From Glutinoglossum americanum (Eukaryota; Ascomycota; Geoglossomycetes; Geoglossales; Geoglossaceae): a DNA stretch of 64,000 nt. This document shows, in pieces, positions 23,262 through 35,763 of the stretch. Each line of letters begins with the position of its first letter. The stretch's first letter is position 1. The notes under the pieces are model-generated. The model searched no databases, had not been told where the DNA came from, and saw only the letters and a list, made by a program, of their open reading frames with translations. Location of the stretch: positions 149,686-213,685 of the forward strand of contig JAGHQL010000017.1 in the NCBI GenBank assembly GCA_020080175.1. Reading direction: 5' to 3'. Position numbers and translations under genes: made by a program.

Positions 23262-23586
23262 CAGTATACCAAGAACTCCTTAAGTGTAGGGTATATGTTT
23301 CAAAGCTCAGCCCGGCAGGGGGTGATGGTCGTGTCAAAGGCTAGCATCACAGGAAAAGATGAATCGGAGTGCAGGCGAGGGGAAATATATGCAATGGAAG
23401 GTCTCGTTGCGATGCCACGTGTGCGGCTCCGTGTCTAGACGCTGATGCTTCCCTTACCATCCGTATGGACGCATGGGCAGATACAGAATTGATCCCATAA
23501 AAAGAATGGAATATGGAAAATATGAACAGGGTAGGGAAGAATATTAGAACCCAGGCGATGCCTGTGCTAAACGGTTCCAATTCACT

Positions 23587-26500
23587 TCACTTATAGGACA
23601 TTTCAACATCCTCAAATGAAAAATCGGCACCCACTTGATCCGAACCACTCGGGGCTCCAATGCGTCCGCCTTCCTCATCGTGATCCTCCTCCATCTCTTC
23701 GTCTTCCTCATCGCTGGAATTTCCGAAACCACTGACTAAGCCGCCACCGAGATTGAAACTACTTCCCATAACGCTGTTGCCGTTGACTATATCAATGGGA
23801 TCGAGTCCAACGCCGCCGACACCGGCCAGTCCAGCGCTAGCCAGGGAAGCCGAAGCCCCATTGCCGAAAGCTTGTGCAGCATTAACAGCGGACATAACAG
23901 CTTGCCTAGGTCCCAAAGATACATCCGGCCGAACTCCACCCAAGATTGCATTGTCCCGCTCCCTAGTCTCGGCCAGTGTCTGCTCAACGTAGTCAATCCA
24001 CTCTCGATCCATCACTTTATCCAAGACAACTTGCGATAGCAGCTCAGGTGGGTGGCGTTCAGTGAATTTAACAACTTCCTCAGCGATGAGTGTTAGATGG
24101 CCCATATAACCAAGTCGCATGTTCGACTTCTCTTGTGCAGTGTCACTTTGCCGCTGCCCTTCAACTATACGCTCAGTGATCCTACCAGTCTCAAAGAGAT
24201 CAACAGCAAGAGTGCGATTATAGCCTCGATCCATAGGCCCATTGAAGACCTGCTGAACTACATCATAGACGACGTTATGTAAGAAATTATTCCATGGAAA
24301 CCGGAAGAAGAAATCCTAGAGTTAACAGAGTCAGGATTCGCTTTAATCCGTTTTTGTCCATGAAATCAGCTAGAAACGCCTTACCAAGATTGTCGGTACA
24401 ACGCGATGTTCCACGAACATCATCTTCAAGAAATCCCCTACAACAGGTTTACCATCGATATCGGTTTCTACAAACGGCCCGAATGAGTTATCTGTGTCAT
24501 TACCGGACATCAAAACAGATCTAATGCTATCGCCCTCTTCTCCAAGAGTGGTGTCAATTGTTTCCTGACTATCTCCCGCTCCAACTTGACGTTGGGGATC
24601 AGCATCTAAGGTCGCTGCAAGTTGAGACTGGTCTAGCCGACTAGCAAATAAAGGTTCTGGGTGATCCTCGGAGTGTGGTGAAAGATCCCTTGGTGTACTC
24701 GAATCGGGCGTTAAAATAAGCGAATTTTGGTCTACTATGCCATGGTGGTTTCCCTCGGTATTGGGGGGTGAAGTAGTCCCGGTATTGCTAGAGTCGGAAT
24801 TGATAATGCCGGGAGGCAATGGAACCGCAGATTCAATTAGTCCTTCACGCCGATCCTCATCCGGACATGACACGGATGGTGAAGTCATTATTGTATCATT
24901 GTCTAGATCTAGTCCGCCGACCTGAGCAGTAAGACCAGCAGACGTCGGTGATAGCGGCTCTTCTCCTGAAGTATGGGGCAGCTGCAATGCTACTTCCTGC
25001 TCGACAGCATCATGTGCGGGTTTAGGGACAACCCTTGGAGAGGAGAGAGGCTCATCCACAAACTCGTCTTCGTCAATGACGGGAACATGAATAGTCTTGA
25101 CTGGTTTACTCATTCCGGAGGCTTTTGAGTTGATTTCGGGATCTTGTCGCTCGTCGAAATCGTCCCTGACCTCTTCAACCAACGCCCCGGAGACACCAAC
25201 ATCCTCAAATCCTTCCTCTTCATCAACGTTTTGCAAATCAGGCCTCCGAATCTCCTCAGGCGACCCAGAGCCAAACCGATATGGCGGGGACATTCCATTT
25301 TGGTACCCGGTACTATCTTCCGTGAAATCAGTGCTATTTGAATGTACCTCCCTTATGGCTGAAAAACCCCCCTCTTGTTTTAAGCGCTCCCGTTCACGAT
25401 CTCGTTCCTTCACATATCTCTCGCTACCACGCTCGTTAAGAAGTCCCATATTGCTGCAATGAAGAAGTTCTGCCATGAGTTCACAAGTTTTGAATCTGTC
25501 AAACCCAAGGGGCTCTATCTTCTCCCCAAATGCGGCCTTGAGCTCCCTCCGTTTCACCGCGGTGGTCCCGTCACCGTTGATAACAGTATGATTTGGACTA
25601 AGAATCAAACCCATGAAGTCGGGAACATGCTGTGCGAACAAACGGAGAAGGGTTCCAAGATAGATAGGGTCTCGACCTGAAGGTGGCGAATCGGCAGCTC
25701 CGATATCGGGATCATAATCAGAGTTATTCTTCCGAATGACTTCGATGATAATTCCTACGCCTACAGTGAGAGGGTTCCCTCCATGGAGCATCTCCGTAGT
25801 GAGAGTTGAGATGCACGGCTCGGAAACCAGTTGTCTAGTGAGGTCGTTCGGGCCAATGCAGGATTGCTCGTTCTGGGAGGCGTTTGCTGAAATGGTGATT
25901 ATAGCCTTAAGAAAGTCTCCAGCGGATGTCTGTGTCGCGGAAGAATGCTCTGGCGAGAGATAAGATAGCAGAATTGGTATCAGATTCTGTGAATGTAGCC
26001 ACTGAATGCAGGGAAGCGTCAGTACTTAATTAAAGAAAGAATGTTGCTTGCATTACATACGTCGACGATTCCTTGACCACCTTCAGCTTTCTCTAAACTG
26101 ATTATCTTCAGTAAGAGATCCATCACCATCGGGCAGTCAACGTGTTGCAACATGTTTGGCACTGCATTTTCCAGAGTTTTGAAGAACTCTAGCATCTCCT
26201 CTGTCTTCTTATCGAGTAGAGTCTCGTTCACTTTAGTGAAATACCCTGCTTGGAGAGCATCCAGGGGTGGTTCACGCTTCAGAAACTCCCAGAAGTGCCG
26301 AAGGTGATGCTGGTTTTCCATCAAGGACTCTGATATTGACCATGTCTCTGAGGACAGAACCTCACATGAGATATAAGCGTATTTTAATCGTTTTTTCTCC
26401 TCCTCTTCTCTCTCTTCCTCACTCAGGTTGTACAGCTTAAACTTCCCTTTGCTCTGCCTGCGAGTGTGCCCTCCATCAACTCCATAGTTAGGCACATCGG

Positions 26501-26729
26501 ACACTTCTTCATCTTCATCAAGATTGTATGGTTTGGGCGCAATGACGTATTCTAGCAGACGCCTCAGTCTAGATTCATCCCGGATAAACTCGATCAGTTT
26601 TGAATTATGCTGCTTTAGTTCTTGTATTAAGTCTGACTCGTCCAGGAGCTCTTCAAGAGTAACATCTGGCTTATCAAGAAGGGTATCGAGGGTCGAGATG
26701 TTCGCATAGCCGCCGAACCTCCAAAACAT
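23587..26729 (-). CDS. SAPS-domain protein (Sit4/PP6 phosphatase-associated)
   Basis: Regulatory partner of the Sit4/PP6-type protein phosphatase (Sap155/Sap190 family in yeast, PP6R in animals), linked to cell-cycle and nutrient signalling. Exons 26729-26061, 26001-24385 and 24315-23587 give 1004 residues. Introns are 59 and 69 bases. The protein opens with the family hallmark MFWRFGGYANISTLDTLLDK and LTLEELLDE-like text, and continues through LLKIISLEKAEGGQGIVDWL. A long acidic, Ser/Pro-rich insert covers about 390-690. The SAPS core resumes with KPVVGDFLKMMFVEH and, across intron 2, DFFFRFPWNNFLHNVVYDVV. The C-terminus is acidic (DEEDEEMEEDHDEE) and ends FEDVEMSYK. The same frame stays open for some 40 codons after the TGA, which I read as untranslated sequence. 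Confidence 0.88.
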
Positions 26730-27596
26730 GGTGGGCTAGGTAATAGAAGGTTGGAATGAAAGTGTGTCAGTAGTAAGATGCTGAAAATGCCCGAGCGTTC
26801 GCCGAGAGAGAGATAGTTGGTCATGCGAGAAGCTTGTAGCGTTTGAGCGGAGCCTCAGGTCGCTCGGTGTTTGGGAACTCAAGTTCTTAAAGGCGATTTT
26901 CGAGTATCTAAAACCGTACTGTATGCGTGACGGTTTGGGACTGCCAATAACTAGCAGAATGCATAAGTTAGCCGCAGTGCAAATGGCACAGTCTCATCGA
27001 TCGGTTTGCAAGACACCACGTCTCTGGAAAAGATCGCATCACAGACAAAATCGGCAGAATCGAGGTGTAGAAGCATGTAAGCGTACCTTGAAACCCAGAA
27101 GTGCTTGGGCTTGACCCAGAAATAACGAAGGCGATATGAAAGGTCAAAGATGCAGTCAATTATTGGTCCCCCGGTGTAAGAAGTGAATGACAACACTCTG
27201 CGGAAGGCGCGTCTGCAAAAGCTAGCCAGCGCCGGATAGGACAATTAGGCGAGAGAGCAAGTTCGAAGGAATGATTTGGTTAACATGTCACGAGAGAATG
27301 GGGGCTATGGGTGAAGAGTTACTTGATGGATCGTCGTTGTCCGTCCGGCCCGAGATACTGACTGCACAACTAATTTTTTTTAATATGTGAGGCGTTTTGA
27401 TACCCAGCTCTAATCCTCGTTGAAACCCCTTATTTACGGGCGACTGGGTGCTCCAGAATTGCGACAAATTACCCGAGTTTGAAATGTTTGATATATATAT
27501 TCACGTGACCGATCACCAAGAAGTGCGTGCTCCTCAAAAGCGACTTTCCTATCACCTCTAAATTGTGAGGCAAACACCTTCAACCTAGTGGTAGAG
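26730..27596. promoter_or_regulatory. divergent promoter region, SAPS gene / VPS60
   Basis: 870 bases between divergent start codons with no accepted gene. A (TA)-rich element lies near 27490-27501, about 100 bases before the VPS60 ATG. The promoter role is inferred from position. Confidence 0.45.
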
Positions 27597-28298
27597 ATGA
27601 ACCGGCTCTTTGGGGCAAAGAATACGGCACCTAAGCCGACATTAAGCAGCGCTATACAAAATGTGAATATTCCCGCAACTGTCTAGGACAAAGTAGCAGC
27701 ACCCCACTAATATGAACATTTCTAGGTCGACACACATATTGAATCCATTGATGTCAAGCTCGCCAAACTCAACGCTGAGCTCACGGGCTATCAGCAAAAG
27801 CTCTCCAAGATGCGCGATGGGCCGGGTAAAACTGCTATCAAGCAAAAAGCACTGAAGGTGCTTCAGAGACGAAAGATGTACGAAGGCCAGCGCGACCAGC
27901 TCCAGCAGCAGTCGTGGAACATGGAACAGGCAGGCATGATGCAGGATAACCTGAAGAACGTCATGACAACAGTCGATGCAATGAAGACAACGAATAAGAG
28001 CTTGAAGCAGCAGTATGGTAAGATCAATATCGACCAGATCGAGAAGATGCAGGATGAGATGGCCGATCTGATGGATATCGGGAACGATATCCAGGAGAGT
28101 ATCAGTCGGAGCTATGATATCCCAGACGACGTCGATGAGGCAGAGTTAGATGCAGAATTAGATGCACTGGGTGAGGAGGTGGAGCTTGAGGGTTTTGGAT
28201 CGGAGGCTATGCCCTCGTTTATGGTGGACGAAGTTGGCCCTCCAGAGTTCGTTGATGAACCAGTGGAGGCTGGGAAGGTCAAGGAAGCTGCCGGTTGA
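27597..28298 (+). CDS. VPS60: ESCRT-III-associated Snf7-family protein Vps60 (CHMP5)
   Basis: Endosomal sorting protein that works late in multivesicular body formation with Vta1/Vps4. Exons 27597-27662 and 27726-28298 give 212 residues, typical for CHMP5. The 63-base intron (GTGAAT...TCTAG) falls after the 22nd codon. The N-terminus MNRLFGAKN matches Vps60/CHMP5, a basic coiled-coil half follows (VKLAKLNAEL, KQKALKVLQRRKMYEGQRDQ), and then an acidic half (DIPDDVDEAELDAELDALGE). This charge polarity is the Snf7-family hallmark. The region NLKNVMTTVDAMKTTNKSLK is characteristic of CHMP5 rather than Snf7/Vps32. The C-terminus carries the acidic helices expected to contact Vta1. Confidence 0.92.
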
Positions 28299-29968
28299 TC
28301 CATGCTGGTTTTGTTGTCTCTAATATAATGCTTGGCATTCCCAGCTATTATCTATACCTTCTGGAGTGTGGCGTTCTGGCGATTTTACTCCCCACACATC
28401 AATAAATCGTTCACCTATCCCAAGTCTTGCAAGATAGACGATCTTGTGTCCATACCCAGAGCCTTACTTTACATTTCTTTCAAACCACTTTCTCCCCTCT
28501 GATGTCCCGGTTCCCTAGGTGGACCGCCTCAGGCTCCTATCCCCAATACAGGAGGCCGGCCTAGCATTCTAAATAATTAAAGGGCCATTACCAAAGGATA
28601 CCGGGAATAAGCCCTTAGGAATATAGGATACCTGTATGCTACCTATAAATTCACGCCCAGTAATAACCTCGAGCTATCACTGAGTTCTAATCCTAGTAAC
28701 GAGTCGAGCTTGGATCAAGTTCGAGCCTAGGGAAGAATTTAGACCAGACTTCCGACTATCCCAATAGGAAGGTTGGGACCCCCTAAGTAAGTCGTCATTT
28801 GGCAGCCATGCGTCCTTGGCAAGAATACCCCATGATGTGGGCATGCTTTGCTAAACTACCCCTGCATGGGCGACGATTTTGCGAGATACATATATCGAAA
28901 GCATACTCTACAGTCCATGAACCAGACCCATACCCAAGTGACGATTTGCCGAGCGAATCCAGAGTGGTATTTTAATTTTTTATTCCTAGATTCAATACGA
29001 ATAGGTGCGGTTTCCATCCCCACATCCAAACCTACATCTCCCAGCAGGCCGACCGCGCCATCTTCATCGGCCACACCATCACAAGCAACACAAAGTCCAC
29101 CACCCAAGCTTCTCCAGCACTAATCAGTTTGTCCACACGAAGGAATGAAGATTAAAGACAAGTTTGCTAAAACGCAACTTGGTATGATCAGGGTACCAGG
29201 ATACTCAGAGGTGGAAGACACTTACATCCTATCAAGTACCATATATGCCTACCCACGAATTCTATTAGACTTGTGGATACAGCAGGTTTCTAGAACCCAT
29301 TTTCTTGCCCCATGGCTGATGTTTCATATTGTTGAGAGCCTTGCGGTGGCGGTGGTAAGCGCTTAGTCCCATAAAAGCCCGACAACATTTAATATCCTTA
29401 GCTATTCCGAGAGTAAAAGCATTCCGCGGAGGCGTGAGAATTATCCTATTCATCTCCCAAGGCGTTTCATATCACCAAAAGATTTATTAAATATTTGATT
29501 GCGCAACGTCGCTTGACATAGCGTGTTCATCTCCAGTTTACGAACATGAGATGCCTAGATCGCTAATCATGGGTAGGGGGGTTAGTAGGATAAGTACACG
29601 ACCATGCTGAACGCCACCAAGGTAGCCATGCAGGCTGGTTGACGCCCGAAGCGGTGTGTGCAAGGTGGAGCTCGGAACAATAGATGCCCAACACGGAGCG
29701 GGTGCACATCCGATACGCGGACACTTCAAATAAGTTTATGGGACAGCCCTATCAACCAAAGTCACTATCGCTGCCTATTTTCCAGCTTGACGGTGAGCAG
29801 TGTGGTAGCAATCTGAAGCGGTACGGTCCTTCGGGTCAGGCGTGTAGCATGTATAAGCAGAGGGAGCAAGATATCACAACGTGTCATAGATGCATACTAG
29901 ACATCGACAACTTTGGGTAAAAATAGGGGCCAAAACTACAAGAGAATCAACCTATATGTCACCATAAT
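28299..29968. other. intergenic, no gene seen
   Basis: 1.7 kb between VPS60 and the C2H2 gene. Open frames are short and lack family features. Parts (28560-28800, 29130-29560) look like decayed non-coding sequence. Upstream exons of the C2H2 gene could lie in the right half, but I could not place any. Confidence 0.4.
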
Positions 29969-30487
29969 ATGGCTCCGAATCCGAATACTTCATGTCTAAA
30001 ACCATACAGGCGCCCTTGCCGTTCCCGCGTCTATTGTTCGAAATGCGAGGAGGTACCCAATGGCTTTCGTGGCCAGCACGAGCTCCGCCGACACATGAAT
30101 CGCCACATGGCGGTGCGGAAAGCCTGGATCACCGTTGACATTTCAGAGGCTGGAAATGCAGCGCCATCCTCCGTGGCAGGAGAGATGTCCACACTAGGCC
30201 TGCCCAAAAAGCCACTGGCTAGTTGCAAATCCTGTTGCAGCGGGAAGGAGTACGGCAGCTACTACAATACGGCCGCTCACCTCAGAAGAGTCCATTTCAA
30301 TCCTCAGGTGCAGCGAAAAGCCGGACAGCCCACGAAGGGGATCAGGAGATGCGGGGGTAATGATAGTAAAGAGCCTCCAATGGAGACGCTAAGACGGTGG
30401 ATGAGGGAAATAGAAGTCGTGAACCATGGCATGGTTAAGGAGGCAGCTCAGGAAGATTACCCCATGGAGGCCCCACAAAACTCATGA
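29969..30487 (+). CDS. small protein with two C2H2-like zinc fingers (fungal type)
   Basis: Single open frame of 172 residues from an ATG. It holds two finger-like motifs in the arrangement known from a large fungal-specific group (I believe the one annotated DUF7896). The first is CSKCEEVPNGFRGQHELRRH with a following H. After a linker VRKAWITVDIS comes CKSCCSGKEYGSYYNTAAHL with RRVH. The tail PPMETLRRWMREIEVV also matches that group's end. Relatives I recall are usually several hundred residues longer at the N-terminus, so this is either a short form, a 3' part of a gene whose upstream exons were missed, or a relic that still has an intact frame. DNA binding is plausible but not shown. It lies alone in a gene-poor stretch of 3.6 kb. 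Confidence 0.6.
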   Translation: MAPNPNTSCLKPYRRPCRSRVYCSKCEEVPNGFRGQHELRRHMNRHMAVRKAWITVDISEAGNAAPSSVAGEMSTLGLPKKPLASCKSCCSGKEYGSYYNTAAHLRRVHFNPQVQRKAGQPTKGIRRCGGNDSKEPPMETLRRWMREIEVVNHGMVKEAAQEDYPMEAPQNS

Positions 30488-31927
30488 AGTAGTCAGAGCT
30501 CCGGCATGGCCGCCGGTGGAGATCCACAGTAAAGGTGCGTATCTCAAAGCTTCCCTCTTCCTTGCTGCTAGCATTCTGATATCGACTCGTTTAAATCAAG
30601 GGGCCCCGTAAAAACCAAAGGGATCGAAGGAGGTTATTTGGTCTGGATTTGCGGATTGTAGTTTAACATGAAGGGATGTATATGTTCTAAGGAAGATGGC
30701 ACATGTCGGGGTGCTCTTGTTGGATTACACTCTTTATTGACAAACCACTAAACTCAAGCGGTGGTCTCAATCAAATAAAACGCTTTTCTATCTGCAAGGA
30801 CAGTTAGCAATTAGGCAGCGTAAGGCCAAAAGGGTCGTAAAACTTGCTCTCCATGGGTTGTTTAGCTCGAACCCGGGCGGCGCAGCAACCTGGTCAGACT
30901 GGCCTCTCAAAAAGCCCGTCAATCGCCGATCCCGATCCATCACTATTTAGATACATCAGATTATAGAGGCTTAGTATGCGTATATCAGGGTATATACTTT
31001 GCTATACAACTGTTAGCTAAGAATTCGTGAAGACTAGGAGGGTGAACACACTCTATCCCATTGATCAATCGAATGCCTCTGTCTCTTCCCCCCATTCTGC
31101 ATGTGTCTAATCTTTGAAAGGCCGGCACCAGTAAAAGCAAACATCTATAAAGGTTTAATATCTGCCTTAGAACCGCCGTAGAGCTAACATACGCCAATCA
31201 TTATCCCGTACGGGAGGAGAGCTTCAAATGGAACGCCCATGCTCGAGGTGGGTAAAAGGCTCTCGACTGCCCTTAAGGCTATCAAAAGCAGATAAGGTGT
31301 ACTCAACTAGGGCTTGGGCTGCGTTCTTGAGGCTGTTGTTTGCTGTCGTTGATTATTATAAACGCGGGCATTGAAGGGGAGGTTGAGTTGAGCACCGACC
31401 GTGAAAAACACGTGACTCTCATACAGGCCGTTTGACGACGTCTTCTCAAGGGGGCGCGAGAGGGAGATACAAAGCAACAACTTAACAAGCTATCTCGCGA
31501 CCTATCGAAAAAGATATCGCGCGTCGGAGGAGCGCATATCACACGTTTAATCGCGTTTTTCATCAAAGCGACATTCAGATGAGTCTGGGGTTCGCTTCAC
31601 TTGGTGAGGTCTACACCGCGACCAACACTTCTTCCTTCATGTTCTTGGATAGCTACTGACAAAACCGATTCAGTGGTCTTGTTTTGAGCTCCAACCTTCG
31701 TTTGTGCCATAGTGTTCCGTGCATACCACCCATCGCATCATCACAGCGAATTTATCTGTTGAACCTACATTCACCACCAAGAGGCTCATCCTCATGACAC
31801 TCTCTGATTGTCGCATTCAATCAAGGCGTAAATCAACACGCTAATACATCACCGAGCCAGTCAGATTTCTCCAATTTGCGCTTAAGGATTCACTACCGCG
31901 AACGTGGCGACTCTTCTGGAATACGGC
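30488..31927. other. intergenic, upstream of the SAS3-type gene
   Basis: 1.4 kb. The right half should contain the promoter and leader of the acetyltransferase gene. No other gene is supported. Confidence 0.45.
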
Positions 31928-34900
31928 ATGGCCGCCGCACCTAGCGACTTTGAGGGAAGATCGCAGGAGGCCGACGGTGACTTTTTAAGTGAGGACGAGG
32001 ACGCAGAACACGAAGATGACCCTATTATGGATCAAATGATATTGGGTGAGGGTTTTTACGATATCAATCATGGGGCTGAAGTCTCAGACATGGACGCAGA
32101 GCATGATGAAGTTGATGAGGAAGACGAAGAGGAGGACGATCACGAGCCAGTTGGGGCAGTCAAATTGCCTGATAATGATTCCGAAGAGGGTATAGATGAT
32201 CAAGATGACGCCGATTCGGTAGAGGTGGAGAGTAGCGAAGATAGTGACGACTCTGACAAGGACTCAAGTGATGCTGACTCCGATGTCGAGAGAGAATGGG
32301 AAGAGGCTAGTAATGAGCAGGAGGAAGAAGAGGCCGAGGCCGCAAACCCGAATCACTGCATGTATGTGAAACATTTCACGGTCTTCAACTTCGCGAGACT
32401 AACTTTAAAAACTAGATTTTGCTATGAAGATGAGGAACATGACCCTAGCGAAGAATATGAGGAGTATCTAACATGCGCGGTTTGTGGAGATAATTGTGAG
32501 TTGCGGCTTAAAAGCTTATTGACCAGTCACTAACGGCCGCCCCTGCAGCCCATCGCCAATGCGCGCGAAATGCTAATGCGCTTAAATCTGATGAGGGTAT
32601 GTTTCCACTCTGAGAATTTCAAAGTTGTTTTTCCTTTCGGGCCGCTAATATCGTAATAAAAGATGCCCAACAATGGCGGTGTCCAAACTGTGTCGAAAAT
32701 GCTCTCCAACCAGACGCCGACCACGACCATGATACAGGATCCACATTGCGGCGACGCTCTTCAGCACAAATCACTAGAGACTTGCTCCCTTCGCAGAGAG
32801 GCAATTCTCGGCCCAACTCCCACTCCGTCTTCAACCAGCTCATTGTTAACGATGACCCTATGGATGGATCTAGGCTGTTACGTAAACGGAAGGCGTCGGC
32901 GGATGAATTAGAAGCACTATCGTTACCGTCGGCGGCAGCGGCAAGGAAGAGAAAGCGATTGGCATCGGTTTCCGATTCCGATTCAGACTCTAATGCATCG
33001 GTTTCCTCCCCTTTGGAAAACGAATTGGAGGATGAGGACGAGGACAACGATGAGGGAAACGAAGATGAAAATGAGGCAGAAAAGGAGGGAAATGAAGAAG
33101 ACCGCGGAAACGACTTGGAGGCTACTACAGCCACTCGAAATATCAGCGGCTCTCCTCTACCCAGACCCAGACCTTCCCGACCTCGTCGCCCAAAACTTAC
33201 CCAAAAAGGCCTCGTAACCATCCATAAGAAGATGCGGAATTCCTTCGTCCTATCTTTTCGCCTAAATAGCTCGAAGGTTGGGGGCATTTTGGCCCAACCA
33301 CCAAAACCCAGGCGACGACGCGGACCTGGGAGACCTCCAATCCAACCCGCCACAGCGACCGCCCCTTTTAGTTCCACATACACTTCAAACTACGCAACGC
33401 AATTCTACTCCTTTCACGAGCGGGAGAATGACGAGCTAAAGTCGAAACCATACGGTGGCATCTTGTCGGAAGCAGACGCCGACACATCAAAAACATTTCC
33501 GCAAGCCGTCGATCGAGAACGTTTTGAAGATGCCAAACAACGGGCTGAGGAGGAGTGGAAGCAAAGAGCAGCTACCGCAAGTGGCGCTTCGGATGTTAAT
33601 GGTGACAGCAACGATTATAGTTCACACAAGGTCTCTGGCCCGGCCAGCAAGATCCAATGCATCAACTTCGGGGGGTATGAGATAGATACCTGGTATGCAG
33701 CACCGTACCCGGAGGAATACAGTCGAAACAGAGTCCTATATATCTGCGAATTTTGCCTGAAGTATATGAACTCGGAGTATGTGGCATGGCGGCACAAGGT
33801 AAGCATAATAGCTCCTTAGGACTACCTATAACGTCTAGTTGGGGTGGCTAATCCCATTCAGCTAAAATGCCCGGCGAAACACCCTCCGGGGGACGAAATC
33901 TATCGCGACGGCTCAGTATCTGTCTTTGAAGTCGATGGGCGGAAGAATCCTGTTTACTGCCAAAACCTTTGCCTGCTCGCAAAGCTCTTTCTGGGATCAA
34001 AGACTCTCTACTACGACGTGGAACCCTTTCTCTTCTATGTCATGACAGAATATGACGAGCTAGGATGTCACTTCGTTGGATACTTTTCGAAGGAAAAGCG
34101 GCCAAGCAGCCAAAACAACGTCTCTTGCATACTAACCCTACCGATACACCAACGCAAGGGCTACGGCAATCTTCTGATCGATTTCTCGTACCTTCTAACT
34201 AGAGTTGAGAAGAAGACGGGTTCACCAGAGAAGCCATTGTCTGATATGGGTCTCGTTTCTTATAGAAACTATTGGCGCCTCGTTCTCTGCTATCATCTCA
34301 AGGACCAGAATAAACCCTTGAGCGTCACCGGTTGGCCACACCCCATCAGCTCTGAAGATGTTTATCGTACTAACGAGATTATAGATATTTCCGACTCTAC
34401 TGGTATGACGGCAGACGACATCGTATCGGCTCTAGAGGGCTTACGTGCATTGGTGCGGGATCCGATTACTGGAGTGTATGCGCTACGTCTAGACTATGCA
34501 TACTTTCGCTCCTACATAGCGAAGTGGCAAGCAAAGGGGTATATCCGCCTCAACCCCGAATGCTTAGTCTGGACGCCATACATCATGGGTCGCTCCAGTC
34601 TCTCGCAATTCAATCAAGCGCCTGCCCTCACGACTGTTGCCGCTCGAGAAGAGGAAGAGGATGTGGAGGCTGAAGATGGCGGCCAACTATCTGTGATTAA
34701 AATAAACGGCAATGGCAGCAAATCAGCGGGTTCGGGCACACCAATGCCCGATGGTACTCCGGGGGCAGAAATGGATATCGACTCTCCTGGCAACTCTCAT
34801 ACTAACAGTTTCCCCACCCCATCTACCGAATTCGACAAGCAACTTACCTCCGAGCCTACCTCCTCAAAGACATTCCCGCCTACAACCCCTCTCCCCAATA

Positions 34901-35484
34901 GCACCCGCAAGATCTCCTCATTCTCCGATAACTCAAGATTCAAGTCCACCAACAACATCCTCAAGACTCCCTCTATTCCCCCAACCCGCTTCGAGATCTT
35001 CCCTCCCCTTCCCGGGACGCGCCGCCGCGCGGGCCGCCCTCCAACATCCGCCAGCCGCCGCACCGCGAGCTCTACACCCGTCCTACCGCGCAAAGAAACA
35101 CGTCTCGTCGCCGCCGACTCGCCTAGTGGAAGTGGCGGGAAATCTCCCAGGTACATATCAACGTCTAAACCTGGGGGCAAGATTCCCTTGTCGGCACTTG
35201 GGAAGGTGCTGAGACGCACAAGATCGAAGATGGCGGAGACGATGAGTGTTAGTGTAAGTGGGAACGAGGAGGACGGGGACGGTGGTGTTGAGCTGAGGAC
35301 TGGCGGTGGTAGGAATAATAGGAATAATAGTGGTGTTGGTAGCGCTGGTGGCTCGACTCCGGCTGTTGGTGATAACGCGGATGCGGATATGGATGCTGTC
35401 GCTATGATCTCGGATGAGGGGCTGTCTGATGGACGCATGTTGCGTATGCAGAGCGAAACTACAACTGTTCATGCTGAGGATTAA
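31928..35484 (+). CDS. SAS3: MYST-family histone acetyltransferase, Sas3/MOZ type with PHD-like finger
   Basis: Catalytic subunit expected in a NuA3-like complex acetylating histone H3. Five exons, 31928-32361, 32416-32495, 32549-32596, 32663-33798 and 33862-35484, encode 1106 residues. Introns are 53-66 bases. The start is the ATG in GGCATGGCC; the frame is open a little further up but without ATG. Residues 1-143 are very acidic. A PHD-like Cys/His cluster starts at about 142 ([26 protein letters not shown]) and is spread over exons 1-4. The MYST C2HC finger is split by intron 4 ([19 protein letters not shown] / LKC). The HAT core has the autoacetylated Lys613 ([11 protein letters not shown]), Cys655 (SCILTLP), acetyl-CoA loop QRKGYG at 663-668 and catalytic Glu689 (SPEKPLSD). 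The Ser/Pro-rich C-terminus is about 290 residues and variable. Confidence 0.93.
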
Positions 35485-35746
35485 GGGCATTGTTTATTGT
35501 GTAACTTTAGATTTCCCCACCCCCTTTTTTTTTTATAATTCTCCCTCTCTCACCGGAAGTGCCTGAGCCTTCAACATCACATATCCACCGAAGAGCAAGC
35601 TGAGCTGTTTTTCTCTCCCTCTCCTCCTCTTCTTCCCCTTCCCCTTTAACTTTGTCAATTGTGAGGGTTCCCAGTCTAGAGGGAGGGGAAGGGAAGTTTA
35701 TTACAGGTAGTCTTCCTTTTAATTGATGGGGGTGGGTGAGGAGGCC

Positions 35747-35763
35747 TTTTTTTTTTTTTTTTT
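35747..35763 (+). repeat. T homopolymer tract (17)
   Basis: Seventeen consecutive T in the 3' region of the SAS3-type gene, followed by a pyrimidine-rich stretch. A simple repeat with no coding role. Confidence 0.8.

Noticed and set aside
23458-23587. Read-through of the SAPS-protein TGA into the next open frame
   Set aside because: The frame continues and could splice onto the next gene, but the extra residues look like translated untranslated region (Phe/Ile-rich), so two separate genes are simpler.
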